DNA of 27,500 nt from an uncultured Dorea sp. (GTDB lineage: Bacteria; Bacillota; Clostridia; Lachnospirales; Lachnospiraceae), in NCBI GenBank assembly GCA_910578455.1, contig CAJTQA010000046.1, positions 1 through 27,500 on the forward strand, in the 5' to 3' direction. How positions within the stretch are numbered: the first letter of the stretch is position 1; the number at the start of each line of letters is the position of its first letter. The notes below the pieces were generated by a model. The model did no database searches and was not told where the DNA came from. It was given only the letters and a program-made list of their open reading frames with translations. Position numbers and translations under genes: made by a program. Of this stretch, positions 7,766-15,941 are shown piece by piece.

Positions 7766-8887
7766 TTAGTTAGCGATAGACTTGATATCTACATACTCAT
7801 AGCAGTCGAAACTGTCAGCAACGTTCTTGCATGTGAGCTTTCCGTCATAAGTGTTGATTGCGGAGTAGATAACGTCATTATCTTTACAAGCCTGCTCCAG
7901 ACCCTTATTAGCAATCTGAAGTCCATAGCTTAATGTAGCATTAGTAAGTGCGATGGTGGATGTTCTCGGAACTGCTCCAGGCATATTGCCTACGCAGTAG
8001 TGAACAACACCGTCAACTACGAAGATCGGATCATCATGGTAAGTAACCTTCGTCGTCTCACCGCATCCGCCCTGGTCAACTGCAACGTCAACGAATACAG
8101 CGCCCGGTTTCATCTCCTTGAGATATTTCTTCTTGAAAAGTTTCGGAGCTGCTTTTCCAGGAATCAGCACAGAACCGATTACAAGGTCAGCTTCCTTAAC
8201 TGCTTTCTCTATATTAGCATCTGTAGAAACCAATGTCTGGATACGTGCTCCGAAGATGTCGTCAAGGTAAGCCAGCCTCGGAATGCTGATATCCATAATC
8301 GTTACGTTAGCGCCCATGCCTACAGCGATCTTACATGCGTTCGTTCCAACATTACCGCCGCCGAGGATTACGATATTAGCCTTCGGAGTTCCCGGAACGC
8401 CTGCAAGGAGAACGCCCTCTCCGCCGAATGTCTTCTCAAGGTACTTAGCACCCTCCTGAATGGAAAGACGTCCTGCGATCTGGCTCATCGGAGCAAGAAG
8501 CGGCAGCCCGCCGTTCCTTGGGTCAAACAATGTCTCGTAGGCAACGCCCTTTACTTTAGCGCCGAGAAGCGCGTCTGTCTGCGGCTTGTCTGCTGCGAGG
8601 TGAAGATATGTATAGAGGATGAGGCCTTCGTGGAACAATGGATACTCTTCCGGCAGCGGCTCTTTAACCTTAATCATCATCTCAACAGTATCCCATACTT
8701 CTTTTGCCGCGTCAATCATCTTTGCGCCTGCCGCTTCATATTCATCATCCATGAATCCGGAACCTACGCCCGCGCCCTTTTCGATATAAACTTCATGTCC
8801 TGCGCCCACATAGCTCTTTACGTTATCCGGCGTCATGCCTACACGGAATTCATTGTTCTTGATTTCTTTTACGCATCCTACTTTCAC
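7766..8887 (-). CDS. ald: Alanine dehydrogenase
   Basis: 373 residues, full family length. Catalyses NAD-dependent oxidative deamination of L-alanine to pyruvate and ammonia, or the reverse. Family landmarks: Arg15 and Lys75 (pyruvate binding), His96 in YLHLA (catalysis), Rossmann motif GGGNVG at 176-181, and Asp271 in VAVDQGG. GTG start at 8887 with AGGAGG 9 bases upstream. Single-gene unit with its own promoter at 9017-9045 and two operator-like palindromes in its leader; divergent from an RpiR-type regulator, which is the obvious candidate to control it. Confidence 0.96.
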   Translation of the reverse strand: MKVGCVKEIKNNEFRVGMTPDNVKSYVGAGHEVYIEKGAGVGSGFMDDEYEAAGAKMIDAAKEVWDTVEMMIKVKEPLPEEYPLFHEGLILYTYLHLAADKPQTDALLGAKVKGVAYETLFDPRNGGLPLLAPMSQIAGRLSIQEGAKYLEKTFGGEGVLLAGVPGTPKANIVILGGGNVGTNACKIAVGMGANVTIMDISIPRLAYLDDIFGARIQTLVSTDANIEKAVKEADLVIGSVLIPGKAAPKLFKKKYLKEMKPGAVFVDVAVDQGGCGETTKVTYHDDPIFVVDGVVHYCVGNMPGAVPRTSTIALTNATLSYGLQIANKGLEQACKDNDVIYSAINTYDGKLTCKNVADSFDCYEYVDIKSIAN

Positions 8888-8954
8888 TGGAATCTACCTC
8901 CTAAATAATTATGAAATCGTCCACGGACCATCTTCAAACAGCCCTCTCCTTTTG

Positions 8955-8972
8955 ATGAATAATATTTTTCAT
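8955..8972. promoter_or_regulatory. Operator-like 18-bp pseudo-palindrome, copy 1
   Basis: ATGAATAATATTTTTCAT matches the two-fold symmetric pattern ATGAAnAATATTnTTCAT, with only the n/n pair unpaired. It lies in the ald leader, between the ald promoter and its ribosome binding site. Confidence 0.7.
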
Positions 8973-8984
8973 ACAATTTTATTC

Positions 8985-9002
8985 ATGAACAATATTATTC
9001 AT
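8985..9002. promoter_or_regulatory. Operator-like 18-bp pseudo-palindrome, copy 2
   Basis: ATGAACAATATTATTCAT fits the same ATGAAnAATATTnTTCAT pattern as copy 1, with start-to-start spacing of exactly 30 bp (about three helical turns). It lies about 15 bases downstream of the ald -10 box, where a bound protein would block transcription. Confidence 0.7.
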
Positions 9003-9016
9003 TTGTCTCTAAAAAA

Positions 9017-9045
9017 ATACTAACACACCTCTTTCTAATATGCAA
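9017..9045 (-). promoter_or_regulatory. Promoter of ald
   Basis: Minus strand TTGCAT (9045-9040) and TAGTAT (9022-9017) with 17-base spacing. Transcription would start near 9010 and cross both palindromes. Confidence 0.6.
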
Positions 9046-9095
9046 TAAAAGTTATTTTTTTCACAAAAATTTGAATTATTGCAATTTTGTTGCAA

Positions 9096-9123
9096 TTGTA
9101 TCTACAATTTACTTGCATATTAA
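9096..9123 (+). promoter_or_regulatory. Possible promoter of the rpiR-type gene
   Basis: TTGTAT (9096-9101) and TATTAA (9118-9123) with 16-base spacing, 43 bases before the start codon. The match is modest, and ATTGCAA-type repeats just upstream (9077-9095) may add a regulatory site. Confidence 0.4.
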
Positions 9124-9165
9124 GGTAATTCATGGTTAAATATGATTATATATGGAGGTGCCCTT

Positions 9166-10023
9166 ATGAAAGAATTAAGAGAAGCCATCAACAACGCCAC
9201 TTTGACAAAAACGCAGAAGATGATTGCCCGATACATACTGGACAATTCCGCGGACGCATGCTTTATGACTTCCACGGAAATCGCCGAACAGCTCGGCGTC
9301 AGCGAATCTTCCGTCATCCGTTTCAGCCGCTCCCTTGGCTACAGTGGGTTTATGGCGTTTCAGAAATCTCTGAGAAAAGATTATCAGGACAAAGTTTTAA
9401 GTATCTCCAGCTCAATCACGATTCCTTCTCAGAGAATAGCCCAGCAGACAAAACTCAGCAGCGATACCGACTACATTGAACGGCATTTTAAGATTGCCGC
9501 AAAGAACATGGAAACTGTGTTCGTCAACAATCCACTGGACTTATTTGAAGAAGCTGCCGATATCATAATATCCAGCAAGCGCAAGTACCTTGCCGCCTCC
9601 CGCGGCAACACCTGCCTGTGCGACTATTTTCTTTTATATTTAAAGCAAATGATTCCGCATGTCGTGATGACAAACACGACTGCATTAAGCCCTATTGACC
9701 ATATGTGCAACATCTCCAAAGAAGACTGCCTGGTAACGTTCAGTTTCCCGCGGTATTCTTCTGTCGATGAGATTACCGCCCAGATGGCCTATGATGCGGG
9801 GGCGAAAGTCATTGTTATCACCGACAAGCCGAGCGCGCTCCTGGCCTCCTATGCCACGGCATTGTTTACGGTCTCCGTGGACAGCAATTCTTTCTTCAAC
9901 TCGATGGTGGGGCCCCAGTTTATTGCGGAAGCGCTTCTTGAGACGATCAGCCACAAAGTGAGGGGCATCGACAAGAGGCTGAGGCGCATTGACAAATATC
10001 TGGGAAAACTTGGAAACTATTGA
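9166..10023 (+). CDS. MurR/RpiR-family transcriptional regulator (HTH plus SIS domain)
   Basis: 285 residues. The N-terminal helix-turn-helix (about 1-77) has the family pattern KTQKMIARYILDN, then STEIAEQLGVSESSVIRFSRSLGYSGF. The C-terminal SIS domain (about 115-245) would bind a phosphosugar; it includes FSFPRYSSVDEI and KVIVITDKPSALLA. The start at 9166 is chosen for GGAGG 7 bases upstream, rather than the in-frame codon at 9142. Divergent from ald and 43 bases ahead of an AraC regulator, an alpha-galactosidase and a membrane protein, so it may sense a sugar phosphate and control either side. The paired palindromes at 8955-9002 are its likely binding sites, by position only. Confidence 0.9.
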   Translation: MKELREAINNATLTKTQKMIARYILDNSADACFMTSTEIAEQLGVSESSVIRFSRSLGYSGFMAFQKSLRKDYQDKVLSISSSITIPSQRIAQQTKLSSDTDYIERHFKIAAKNMETVFVNNPLDLFEEAADIIISSKRKYLAASRGNTCLCDYFLLYLKQMIPHVVMTNTTALSPIDHMCNISKEDCLVTFSFPRYSSVDEITAQMAYDAGAKVIVITDKPSALLASYATALFTVSVDSNSFFNSMVGPQFIAEALLETISHKVRGIDKRLRRIDKYLGKLGNY

Positions 10024-10066
10024 TCACTGCATATTTACAGACTTTTAAGGCATAAGGTGGATTAAT

Positions 10067-10930
10067 ATGGAAGATTCCTATGTACTGCAATTAACAGACA
10101 GAAAATTCACGGATATATATCTGTGCTACTGCGGTTACGCCAGATGCGAGCCCGGCCACAGCTTTGGCCCTTCTGTCCGGCCGAATTACCTGATTCACTA
10201 CGTTCTGGAGGGAAAAGGAATTTACCGGGTAGGAAAAAATGAATACCGGCTGAAATCCGGGTACGGTTTTCTGATTGAACCCCAGATACAGACTTTTTAC
10301 AGAGCGGACGCAAAAGACCCCTGGACATATATATGGATTGGATTCGGCGGAAATAATGCTGAAAAATATCTGAAAGACATGGGTCTTGACCGACAGCACC
10401 CCGTATTTGGCTGTGCTTACGGGAAACATCTGGAGAGGATTGTCAGGGATATGTTAAAAAATAACATTTCAACAACTACCAACCGCTTTTTGCTCCAGAG
10501 CCTCCTGTATGAGTTCTTCTCCATCCTCACCCGGGATATCCACGTAAACCCCGCCGTCCTTCAGAATGGAGAGAACCCGTATGTCCTCCAGGCCGTAGAG
10601 TTTATACAGAACAACTATTCCTTCCCGATTCACGTATCGGACATCGCAAACTATGTCTGCATCAACCGGAGCTACCTGTATACCCTCTTCAAGTCCAGCC
10701 TTGGCGTATCCCCGCAGGATTACCTTGCCAATTACCGCATCTCCCGCGCAGCGGAGCTGCTGACGGTAACGGAGCTGTCTATTGAGAGCATTGCCCTGTC
10801 CTGCGGATATACCGACCCTTTGATTTTTTCCAAAGTATTCAAGGCAAAAAAGGGGGAGGCACCCTCCCGGTACCGCAGAGAGATACTTAAAACAAATAAG
10901 GCAAGCCCTGATATCCCCAAAAGGCCGTAG
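10067..10930 (+). CDS. AraC-family regulator, probable activator of alpha-galactoside use
   Basis: 287 residues. The N-terminal cupin sensor domain (about 20-110: RPNYLIHYVLEGKGIYRVGK, then DPWTYIWIGFGG) is the type found in MsmR/RafR-like regulators of raffinose and melibiose genes. The C-terminal double helix-turn-helix (about 180-280) includes VCINRSYLYTLFKSSLGVSP and ALSCGYTDPLIFSKVFK. The start at 10067 has AAGGTGG upstream. It directly precedes the GH36 alpha-galactosidase, supporting a role as its sugar-responsive regulator. Co-transcribed with the RpiR-type gene (43-base gap). Its stop codon is inside a hairpin (10919-10949). Confidence 0.88.
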   Translation: MEDSYVLQLTDRKFTDIYLCYCGYARCEPGHSFGPSVRPNYLIHYVLEGKGIYRVGKNEYRLKSGYGFLIEPQIQTFYRADAKDPWTYIWIGFGGNNAEKYLKDMGLDRQHPVFGCAYGKHLERIVRDMLKNNISTTTNRFLLQSLLYEFFSILTRDIHVNPAVLQNGENPYVLQAVEFIQNNYSFPIHVSDIANYVCINRSYLYTLFKSSLGVSPQDYLANYRISRAAELLTVTELSIESIALSCGYTDPLIFSKVFKAKKGEAPSRYRREILKTNKASPDIPKRP

Positions 10931-10949
10931 GATTCTCCTATAGCCTTTT
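10919..10949 (+). terminator. Hairpin overlapping the araC-type stop codon
   Basis: AAAAGGC (10919-10925) pairs with GCCTTTT (10943-10949), and inside it TAGGA pairs with TCCTA. Followed only by TTTTAAC, so it may be a weak terminator or processing site separating regulator and enzyme genes. Confidence 0.45.
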
Positions 10950-10990
10950 AACATTCTGACTGTTTTATCCAACATATGCTTCTATGATTT

Positions 10991-10996
10991 TATAAT
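10991..10996 (+). promoter_or_regulatory. Candidate -10 box for the alpha-galactosidase gene
   Basis: A consensus TATAAT is 50 bases before the start codon. The region 17 bases upstream (TCCAAC) is a poor -35, as is common at promoters that need an AraC-type activator. Confidence 0.45.
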
Positions 10997-11045
10997 ATTT
11001 TTCTCTATACTCAAATCAATTATTTTCTATTCGGAGGAATTTGCA

Positions 11046-13274
11046 ATGAGCATTCTATTTAATGAAAAGACACGCACCTTTCACTTGTGCAATGATTCTG
11101 TCAGCTACATCATGACTGTTCTTCCCAGAGGCCAGATGGCGCAGCTGTACTTCGGCAGGAAGATCCATCATTCAGAAGATTTTTCCCATCTCCTGGAATT
11201 CTCCTTCCGCCCTATGACCTCTTACCTCTATGAGAATGACGGCGATTATACGCTGGAACATATCAGCCAGGAATATGGCGTGTTCGGTTCCACGGATTAC
11301 AGGGATCCGGCAGCTGAGATCATCCATAAAAACGGAAGCCGTATCTCTGATTTCCGGTATGACAGCTTTCTGATACAAAAAGGAAAGCCTTGCCTTCCCG
11401 GCCTTCCTGCAACCTACACCGAGGATGACAGCGAGGCCCAGACACTGACGCTGATTTTGAAAGATCCGGTAAACGGCCTTATGTTAAAGCTCTTTTACAC
11501 CATTTTCTCAGAGGGCGGAATCATCGCGAGAAGCGCTGCTTTTATGAACGAAGGCCCAGAAGACCTGCATCTTTCAAGGGCCATGAGCCTTTGCATGGAC
11601 CTGCCGGACCGCAATTATGAATTCGTCCATTTCTCCGGGGCATGGGGCAGGGAACGGCACATGAAGACAAGAGTTCTTGAACAGGGAATCCAGTCCGTAG
11701 GGAGCGTGCGCGGACATTCCTCCCACAACCACAACCCCTTCGTCATATTAAAGCGCCCAGACGCTACAGAATTCCAGGGGGAGGCTATCGGTTTCAGCCT
11801 TGTATACAGCGGAAATTTCCTCGCCCAGGCTGAAGTGAGCACCCACGATGAGACGAGGATCCTCCTCGGCATCCACCCGCACTGGTTCGACTGGAAACTA
11901 GAGCCGGGCGAAACATTCCAGACACCCGAGGCTGTCATGGTATATACCGACAAAGGATTAAACCATATGAGCCAGACTTTCCACAAGCTGTACCAGACAA
12001 GGCTTGCAAGAGGGTACTGGAAAGACAAGGCTCGTCCGATTCTTATCAACAACTGGGAGGCGACTTACTTTGATTTTACAGAAGAACGCCTTATGGAGAT
12101 TGCCTCAAAAGCAAAGTCATGCGGGGTTGAGCTTTTTGTTCTGGATGACGGGTGGTTTGGCGGACGCCGCCATGAAAAAGCAGGGCTGGGCGATTGGGTC
12201 GCAAACCCAGGTCTCCTGCCGGAAGGCATTACCGGGCTTGCTCAGAAAATCGAGGATATCGGTTTGAAGTTCGGCCTCTGGTTTGAGCCGGAAATGGTAA
12301 ATAAAGATTCCGACCTTTATCGCAAACATCCTGACTGGATTTTAAAGGTTCCGGACAGATCCTCTTCCCACGGGCGTTTCCAGTATGTCCTGGATTTTTC
12401 CAGGACAGAGGTTGTAGACTGCATCTATGAGATGATGGAAAAGATATTGAGCGAGGCAAAAGTCTCTTACATAAAATGGGATATGAACCGCAGCATTACA
12501 GAATGTTACAGCGCCGCGCTCCCCGCCGACAGGCAGGGCGAAGTGTTCCATCGGTACATCCTGGGAGTCTACGACCTTTACGAAAGGCTGACTTCAAAAT
12601 TCCCGAAAGTGCTTTTTGAATCCTGTGCAAGCGGCGGAGCGCGCTTTGACCCGGGCCTCCTCTACTATGCGCCGCAAGGATGGACAAGCGACGACACAGA
12701 TGCAGCCGAACGGCTAAAAATCCAGTACGGCACCTCATACTGCTACCCGGTAAGCAGCATGGGAAGCCATGTGTCCGTAACGCCTAACCACCAGGTATTC
12801 CGATACACCCCCCTTCACACAAGGGCAAATGTTGCATACTTCGGAACATTTGGATATGAGCTGGATCTAAACAAACTGACAGAGGATGAGCAGGAGGAAG
12901 TTAAGGAACAGATAAAGTTCATGAAACAGTACCGCCGTCTGTTCCAGTTCGGCACATTTTACCGGCTAAAAAGCCCCTTTGAGGGGGATGGCACTACCGC
13001 GTGGATGGTTGTAAGCGATGATAAGAAAGAAACAATTGTCGGTGTTTACAAGATTCTGAACGGAGCCAACATGCCGTTTTCCAGGCTTTTCCTTAAAGGC
13101 CTGAACCCTGATTTCCGTTACAGCAATTCCGTGGATGGCAGAACCCATTACGGAGACGAGCTTATGAACGCGGGGCTTATTACTACCAGCATCAACGCTG
13201 GGCAGGAAATCCCCGTATGTGACTTTGATTCCGGGCTGTTTATATTAAAGGCGGAAAACGAATTGTCAATTTAA
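11046..13274 (+). CDS. Alpha-galactosidase, glycoside hydrolase family 36
   Basis: 742 residues. Hydrolyses terminal alpha-1,6-galactose from melibiose, raffinose-family sugars or similar plant galactosides. Layout: N-terminal beta-supersandwich (about 25-285), TIM-barrel melibiase domain (about 290-640) and C-terminal beta domain. Catalytic landmarks: DDGWFGGRR, LWFEPEMVN, the nucleophile Asp479 in KWDMNR, and the acid/base Asp549 in GWTSDDTDA; the spacing matches the D478/D548 pair known for Geobacillus GH36 enzymes. CASGGARFD, a GH36 galactose-site motif, is present. No signal peptide, so cytoplasmic and dependent on an importer not found in the window. GGAGG lies 8 bases before ATG. The best-known gene symbols for this family differ by species, so none is given. 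Confidence 0.95.
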   Translation: MSILFNEKTRTFHLCNDSVSYIMTVLPRGQMAQLYFGRKIHHSEDFSHLLEFSFRPMTSYLYENDGDYTLEHISQEYGVFGSTDYRDPAAEIIHKNGSRISDFRYDSFLIQKGKPCLPGLPATYTEDDSEAQTLTLILKDPVNGLMLKLFYTIFSEGGIIARSAAFMNEGPEDLHLSRAMSLCMDLPDRNYEFVHFSGAWGRERHMKTRVLEQGIQSVGSVRGHSSHNHNPFVILKRPDATEFQGEAIGFSLVYSGNFLAQAEVSTHDETRILLGIHPHWFDWKLEPGETFQTPEAVMVYTDKGLNHMSQTFHKLYQTRLARGYWKDKARPILINNWEATYFDFTEERLMEIASKAKSCGVELFVLDDGWFGGRRHEKAGLGDWVANPGLLPEGITGLAQKIEDIGLKFGLWFEPEMVNKDSDLYRKHPDWILKVPDRSSSHGRFQYVLDFSRTEVVDCIYEMMEKILSEAKVSYIKWDMNRSITECYSAALPADRQGEVFHRYILGVYDLYERLTSKFPKVLFESCASGGARFDPGLLYYAPQGWTSDDTDAAERLKIQYGTSYCYPVSSMGSHVSVTPNHQVFRYTPLHTRANVAYFGTFGYELDLNKLTEDEQEEVKEQIKFMKQYRRLFQFGTFYRLKSPFEGDGTTAWMVVSDDKKETIVGVYKILNGANMPFSRLFLKGLNPDFRYSNSVDGRTHYGDELMNAGLITTSINAGQEIPVCDFDSGLFILKAENELSI

Positions 13275-13299
13275 TTCTATTCGGCAGGAGCATAAGATT

Positions 13300-13944
13300 A
13301 TGGATTCAACAAGCAAAAACTATATGAAACGGATTATTATGATGCTCGTCGGCATTTTGTTCATCGGAATCTGCGTCGGCAGTTTCCGGCTGAGCGAATT
13401 CGGCGTCGATGCCTTCACCTGCATGAATCTTGGCATCAGCGGCTTTATCCGAATGTCCTTCGGCACATGGCAGCTTATTATGAACGCGGTTATATTGGTC
13501 GTTATTTTCTTCACCGTGCGCCGCTGCATCGGCCTTGGAACTATCGTCAACATGGTATGCGTCGGATATCTTGCCGACTTTATCTGCTGGCTGTTCCAGG
13601 ATATTTTAAAAGTTGAGATGTCTTTGCCCTTACGCATCGTAGCGCTCATTATCGGCATGCTCTTCGCAGGCTTTGGCGTAGCGCTGTACATGGTGGCAGA
13701 TATGGGCATCGCCCCCTATGACGCAGTGGGGATCATTATCGAAGAGCTGACGCACAGCAAGCTTAAATATGACAAAGCCCGCGTGATCAGCGATGTGACC
13801 GTCGTCATCGTCGGCGTGGCATTCTGCCTGATGTCCGGCGGAAAGCTGGGGCTGATCATCGGGATCGGAACTGTGTGCAACGCACTGTTTAACGGGCCGT
13901 TGATACAGTTTTTCAAGACCCATGTAACAGAAAAGATGATATAA
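13300..13944 (+). CDS. YczE/YyaS-like integral membrane protein
   Basis: 214 residues with five to six hydrophobic segments (about 11-30, 47-68, 74-95, 107-128, 160-200). Sequence style (GICVGSFRLSEFGVDAFTCMN near the start, ADMGIAPYDAVGIIIEEL in the fourth quarter) fits the YczE/YyaS/YitT-like family (DUF6198). The function of this family is not established; it is not a known sugar permease. It starts 25 bases after the alpha-galactosidase stop with AGGAG upstream, so it is in the same operon, and ends at a strong terminator. A part in galactoside handling is only inferred from position. Confidence 0.85.
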   Translation: MDSTSKNYMKRIIMMLVGILFIGICVGSFRLSEFGVDAFTCMNLGISGFIRMSFGTWQLIMNAVILVVIFFTVRRCIGLGTIVNMVCVGYLADFICWLFQDILKVEMSLPLRIVALIIGMLFAGFGVALYMVADMGIAPYDAVGIIIEELTHSKLKYDKARVISDVTVVIVGVAFCLMSGGKLGLIIGIGTVCNALFNGPLIQFFKTHVTEKMI

Positions 13945-13968
13945 TAATACCGTTATAATTTTTAACAA

Positions 13969-14023
13969 GGGCTGTTGCTTCGGTAGATGATTTATCTACC
14001 GAAACAACAGCCCAGCTCTTTTT
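13969..14023. terminator. Long bidirectional terminator between the galactosidase operon and purD
   Basis: Arms 13969-13988 and 13994-14013 pair over 19 of 20 positions (GGGCTGTTG and TTCGGTAGAT against their complements, with one C/A mismatch). Plus-strand transcripts run into CTCTTTTT; minus-strand transcripts into TTGTTAAAAATTAT. Its length and symmetry serve two convergent operons. Confidence 0.88.
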
Positions 14024-15293
14024 ATGCCTCATCAATTGCTTTCCCGATATCATGCCGCATATACTTATTATCGAACTGCACCCACTCGGTTGCCGCATAT
14101 GCATTGGCTCTCGCCTCTTTTAAATCCTTGCCCTTCGCTGTGATGCCGAGCACACGCCCGCCGTTTGTCACAAGCTTTCCATCGGCAAGCTTTGTTCCGG
14201 CATGGAAACAGTAATACCCGTCGTGCTTTTTAAACTCCTCAAGCCCGGAGATTGGAAGGCCTTTCTCGTAACTCACCGGATACCCTTCGCTCGCAAGGAC
14301 GACGCATACTGCCGCATTATCCTCAAACTGCAGATTCACTTTATCCAATGTGCCGTCAATACATGCCTCCACAACTTCAAGAATGTCATTTTTCATCCGC
14401 GGAAGGACTACCTGTGCCTCCGGATCACCGAACCTTGCGTTGTACTCCAGCACCTTCGGCCCTTCCTCCGTGAGCATAAGCCCGAAGAAGATGACTCCCT
14501 TAAAGGGCCTTCCCTCTGCCTTCATAGCGTCCACAGTAGCCTGATAGATGTGTTTATCGCAGAATTCTTCCACTTCCTTTGTGTAAAACGGGCTCGGTGA
14601 AAATGTTCCCATCCCTCCGGTGTTAAGCCCGGTGTCTCCGTCTCCCGCACGCTTGTGGTCCTGAGCCGAGGTCATAGTTTTGATCGTGTTGCCGTCCACA
14701 AAGGAAAGCACGGACACTTCACGCCCTGTCATAAACTCTTCGATAACCATCTCATTGCCCGCAGAGCCGAACTTCTTATCCAGCATGATCGTCTTAACGC
14801 CCTCTTTCGCCTCCTCAAGGGTACTGCAGATTAGCACGCCCTTTCCAAGGGCAAGCCCGTCTGCCTTGAGAACAATCGGAAACTTCGCCGTCTCAAGATA
14901 AGAAAGAGCCTTGTCCGCATCGGCAAAATTCTCATATGCAGCCGTCGGGATATTGTATTTTTTCATCAGATCCTTGGAAAATGCCTTTGAGCCCTCTAAG
15001 ACCGCCGCATTTTTCCTCGGCCCGAAAGTGCGGATGCCTGCCGCCTCCAGCTCGTCCACAAGACCGCCCACCAGCGGGTCATCCATCCCCACGATCACAA
15101 GGTCAACTGACTTTTCCTTTGCAAATGCCACGATTTTTTCAAACTCCATAGCTCCTATCGGCGCGCACTCCGCGTACTCCGCAATCCCGGCATTGCCCGG
15201 CGTACAGTAAATCTTATCCGCTTTGTCACTTTTTGCCACGCAGTACGCGATCGCATGCTCTCTTCCGCCGCTCCCGACAATCAATACATTCAT
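14022..15293 (-). CDS. purD: Phosphoribosylamine-glycine ligase (GAR synthetase)
   Basis: 423 residues, full length. ATP-grasp enzyme joining glycine to 5-phosphoribosylamine in the second step of de novo purine synthesis. Hallmarks: N-terminal VLIVGSGGREHAIA, VVGMDDPLVGGLVDELEAAG, the ATP-grasp core with VLKADGLALGKGV, GDTGLNTGGMGTFSPSP, and NARFGDPEAQVVLPRM. GGAGG lies 8 bases before ATG at 15293. The gene starts 12 bases after purN and ends the cluster at the long terminator. Confidence 0.97.
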   Translation of the reverse strand: MNVLIVGSGGREHAIAYCVAKSDKADKIYCTPGNAGIAEYAECAPIGAMEFEKIVAFAKEKSVDLVIVGMDDPLVGGLVDELEAAGIRTFGPRKNAAVLEGSKAFSKDLMKKYNIPTAAYENFADADKALSYLETAKFPIVLKADGLALGKGVLICSTLEEAKEGVKTIMLDKKFGSAGNEMVIEEFMTGREVSVLSFVDGNTIKTMTSAQDHKRAGDGDTGLNTGGMGTFSPSPFYTKEVEEFCDKHIYQATVDAMKAEGRPFKGVIFFGLMLTEEGPKVLEYNARFGDPEAQVVLPRMKNDILEVVEACIDGTLDKVNLQFEDNAAVCVVLASEGYPVSYEKGLPISGLEEFKKHDGYYCFHAGTKLADGKLVTNGGRVLGITAKGKDLKEARANAYAATEWVQFDNKYMRHDIGKAIDEA

Positions 15294-15305
15294 CTTCGTT
15301 TCCTC

Positions 15306-15941
15306 CTAATTATCGTCCTCAACCACTTTCACAACTCCGCTCTCCACTTTAACTTTCCCATTTGCCAGCATGTCAATCGCCTGGGGCAGGATCTTCCACT
15401 CAGCCTGCTCCATGACCCGCCTCTGTAAAGTCTCCGGCGTATCGCCCTTTTCTACATCCACCGCCTTTTGCAGGATGATAGGGCCTGTATCTGTTCCTTC
15501 GTCCACAAAATGCACCGTTGCGCCCACAACCTTCACTCCCCTGGCGAGCGCCGCCTCATGCACCTTAAGGCCGTAATAGCCTGTTCCGCAGAAAGACGGG
15601 ATCAGAGACGGATGGATATTTATGATCCGGTTCCGATACCGTTCAATCATCTCCGGCGGAATCACTACAAGGAACCCGGCAAGCACAAGCAGGTCCGGCT
15701 TGAGCCCGTCCACTGCTTCCAGAAAGCTTTTATTGAACTCTGCTCTTGACGCAAAATCCTTCGGGGAAATGCTAAGGCTCTTAATTCCATGATTTTTTGC
15801 CCGCTCCAGCGCATAGGCATTTTTATTGTTGCTGATAACCCCGGCAATCCTCGTATTGGTAATCTCACCGGACGATGCGGCGTCAATAATCGCCTGCAGG
15901 TTCGTTCCGCCTCCGGACACCAGCACGACTATATTTAACAT
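15306..15941 (-). CDS. purN: Phosphoribosylglycinamide formyltransferase (GAR transformylase)
   Basis: 211 residues. Transfers a formyl group from 10-formyltetrahydrofolate to GAR. Sequence shows the phosphate loop VSGGGTNLQAIID, catalytic Asn108 and His110 in NIHPSLIPSF, and Asp151 in DEGTDTGPI, matching the N106/H108/D144 triad of the E. coli enzyme. Its start overlaps the 3' end of purM by 7 bases, and its AAGGAG site lies inside purM, indicating translational coupling. Confidence 0.97.
   Translation of the reverse strand: MLNIVVLVSGGGTNLQAIIDAASSGEITNTRIAGVISNNKNAYALERAKNHGIKSLSISPKDFASRAEFNKSFLEAVDGLKPDLLVLAGFLVVIPPEMIERYRNRIINIHPSLIPSFCGTGYYGLKVHEAALARGVKVVGATVHFVDEGTDTGPIILQKAVDVEKGDTPETLQRRVMEQAEWKILPQAIDMLANGKVKVESGVVKVVEDDN

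Noticed and set aside
8000..8908. 302-codon open frame opposite ald
   Set aside because: Overlaps ald fully, has no ribosome binding site, and translates to Cys/Arg-rich text with no domain; ald is certain.
11027..13286. TTCTATTCGG occurring just before both the alpha-galactosidase and YczE-like start codons
   Set aside because: Ten bases shared next to ribosome binding sites can be chance; no symmetry or further copies noticed.
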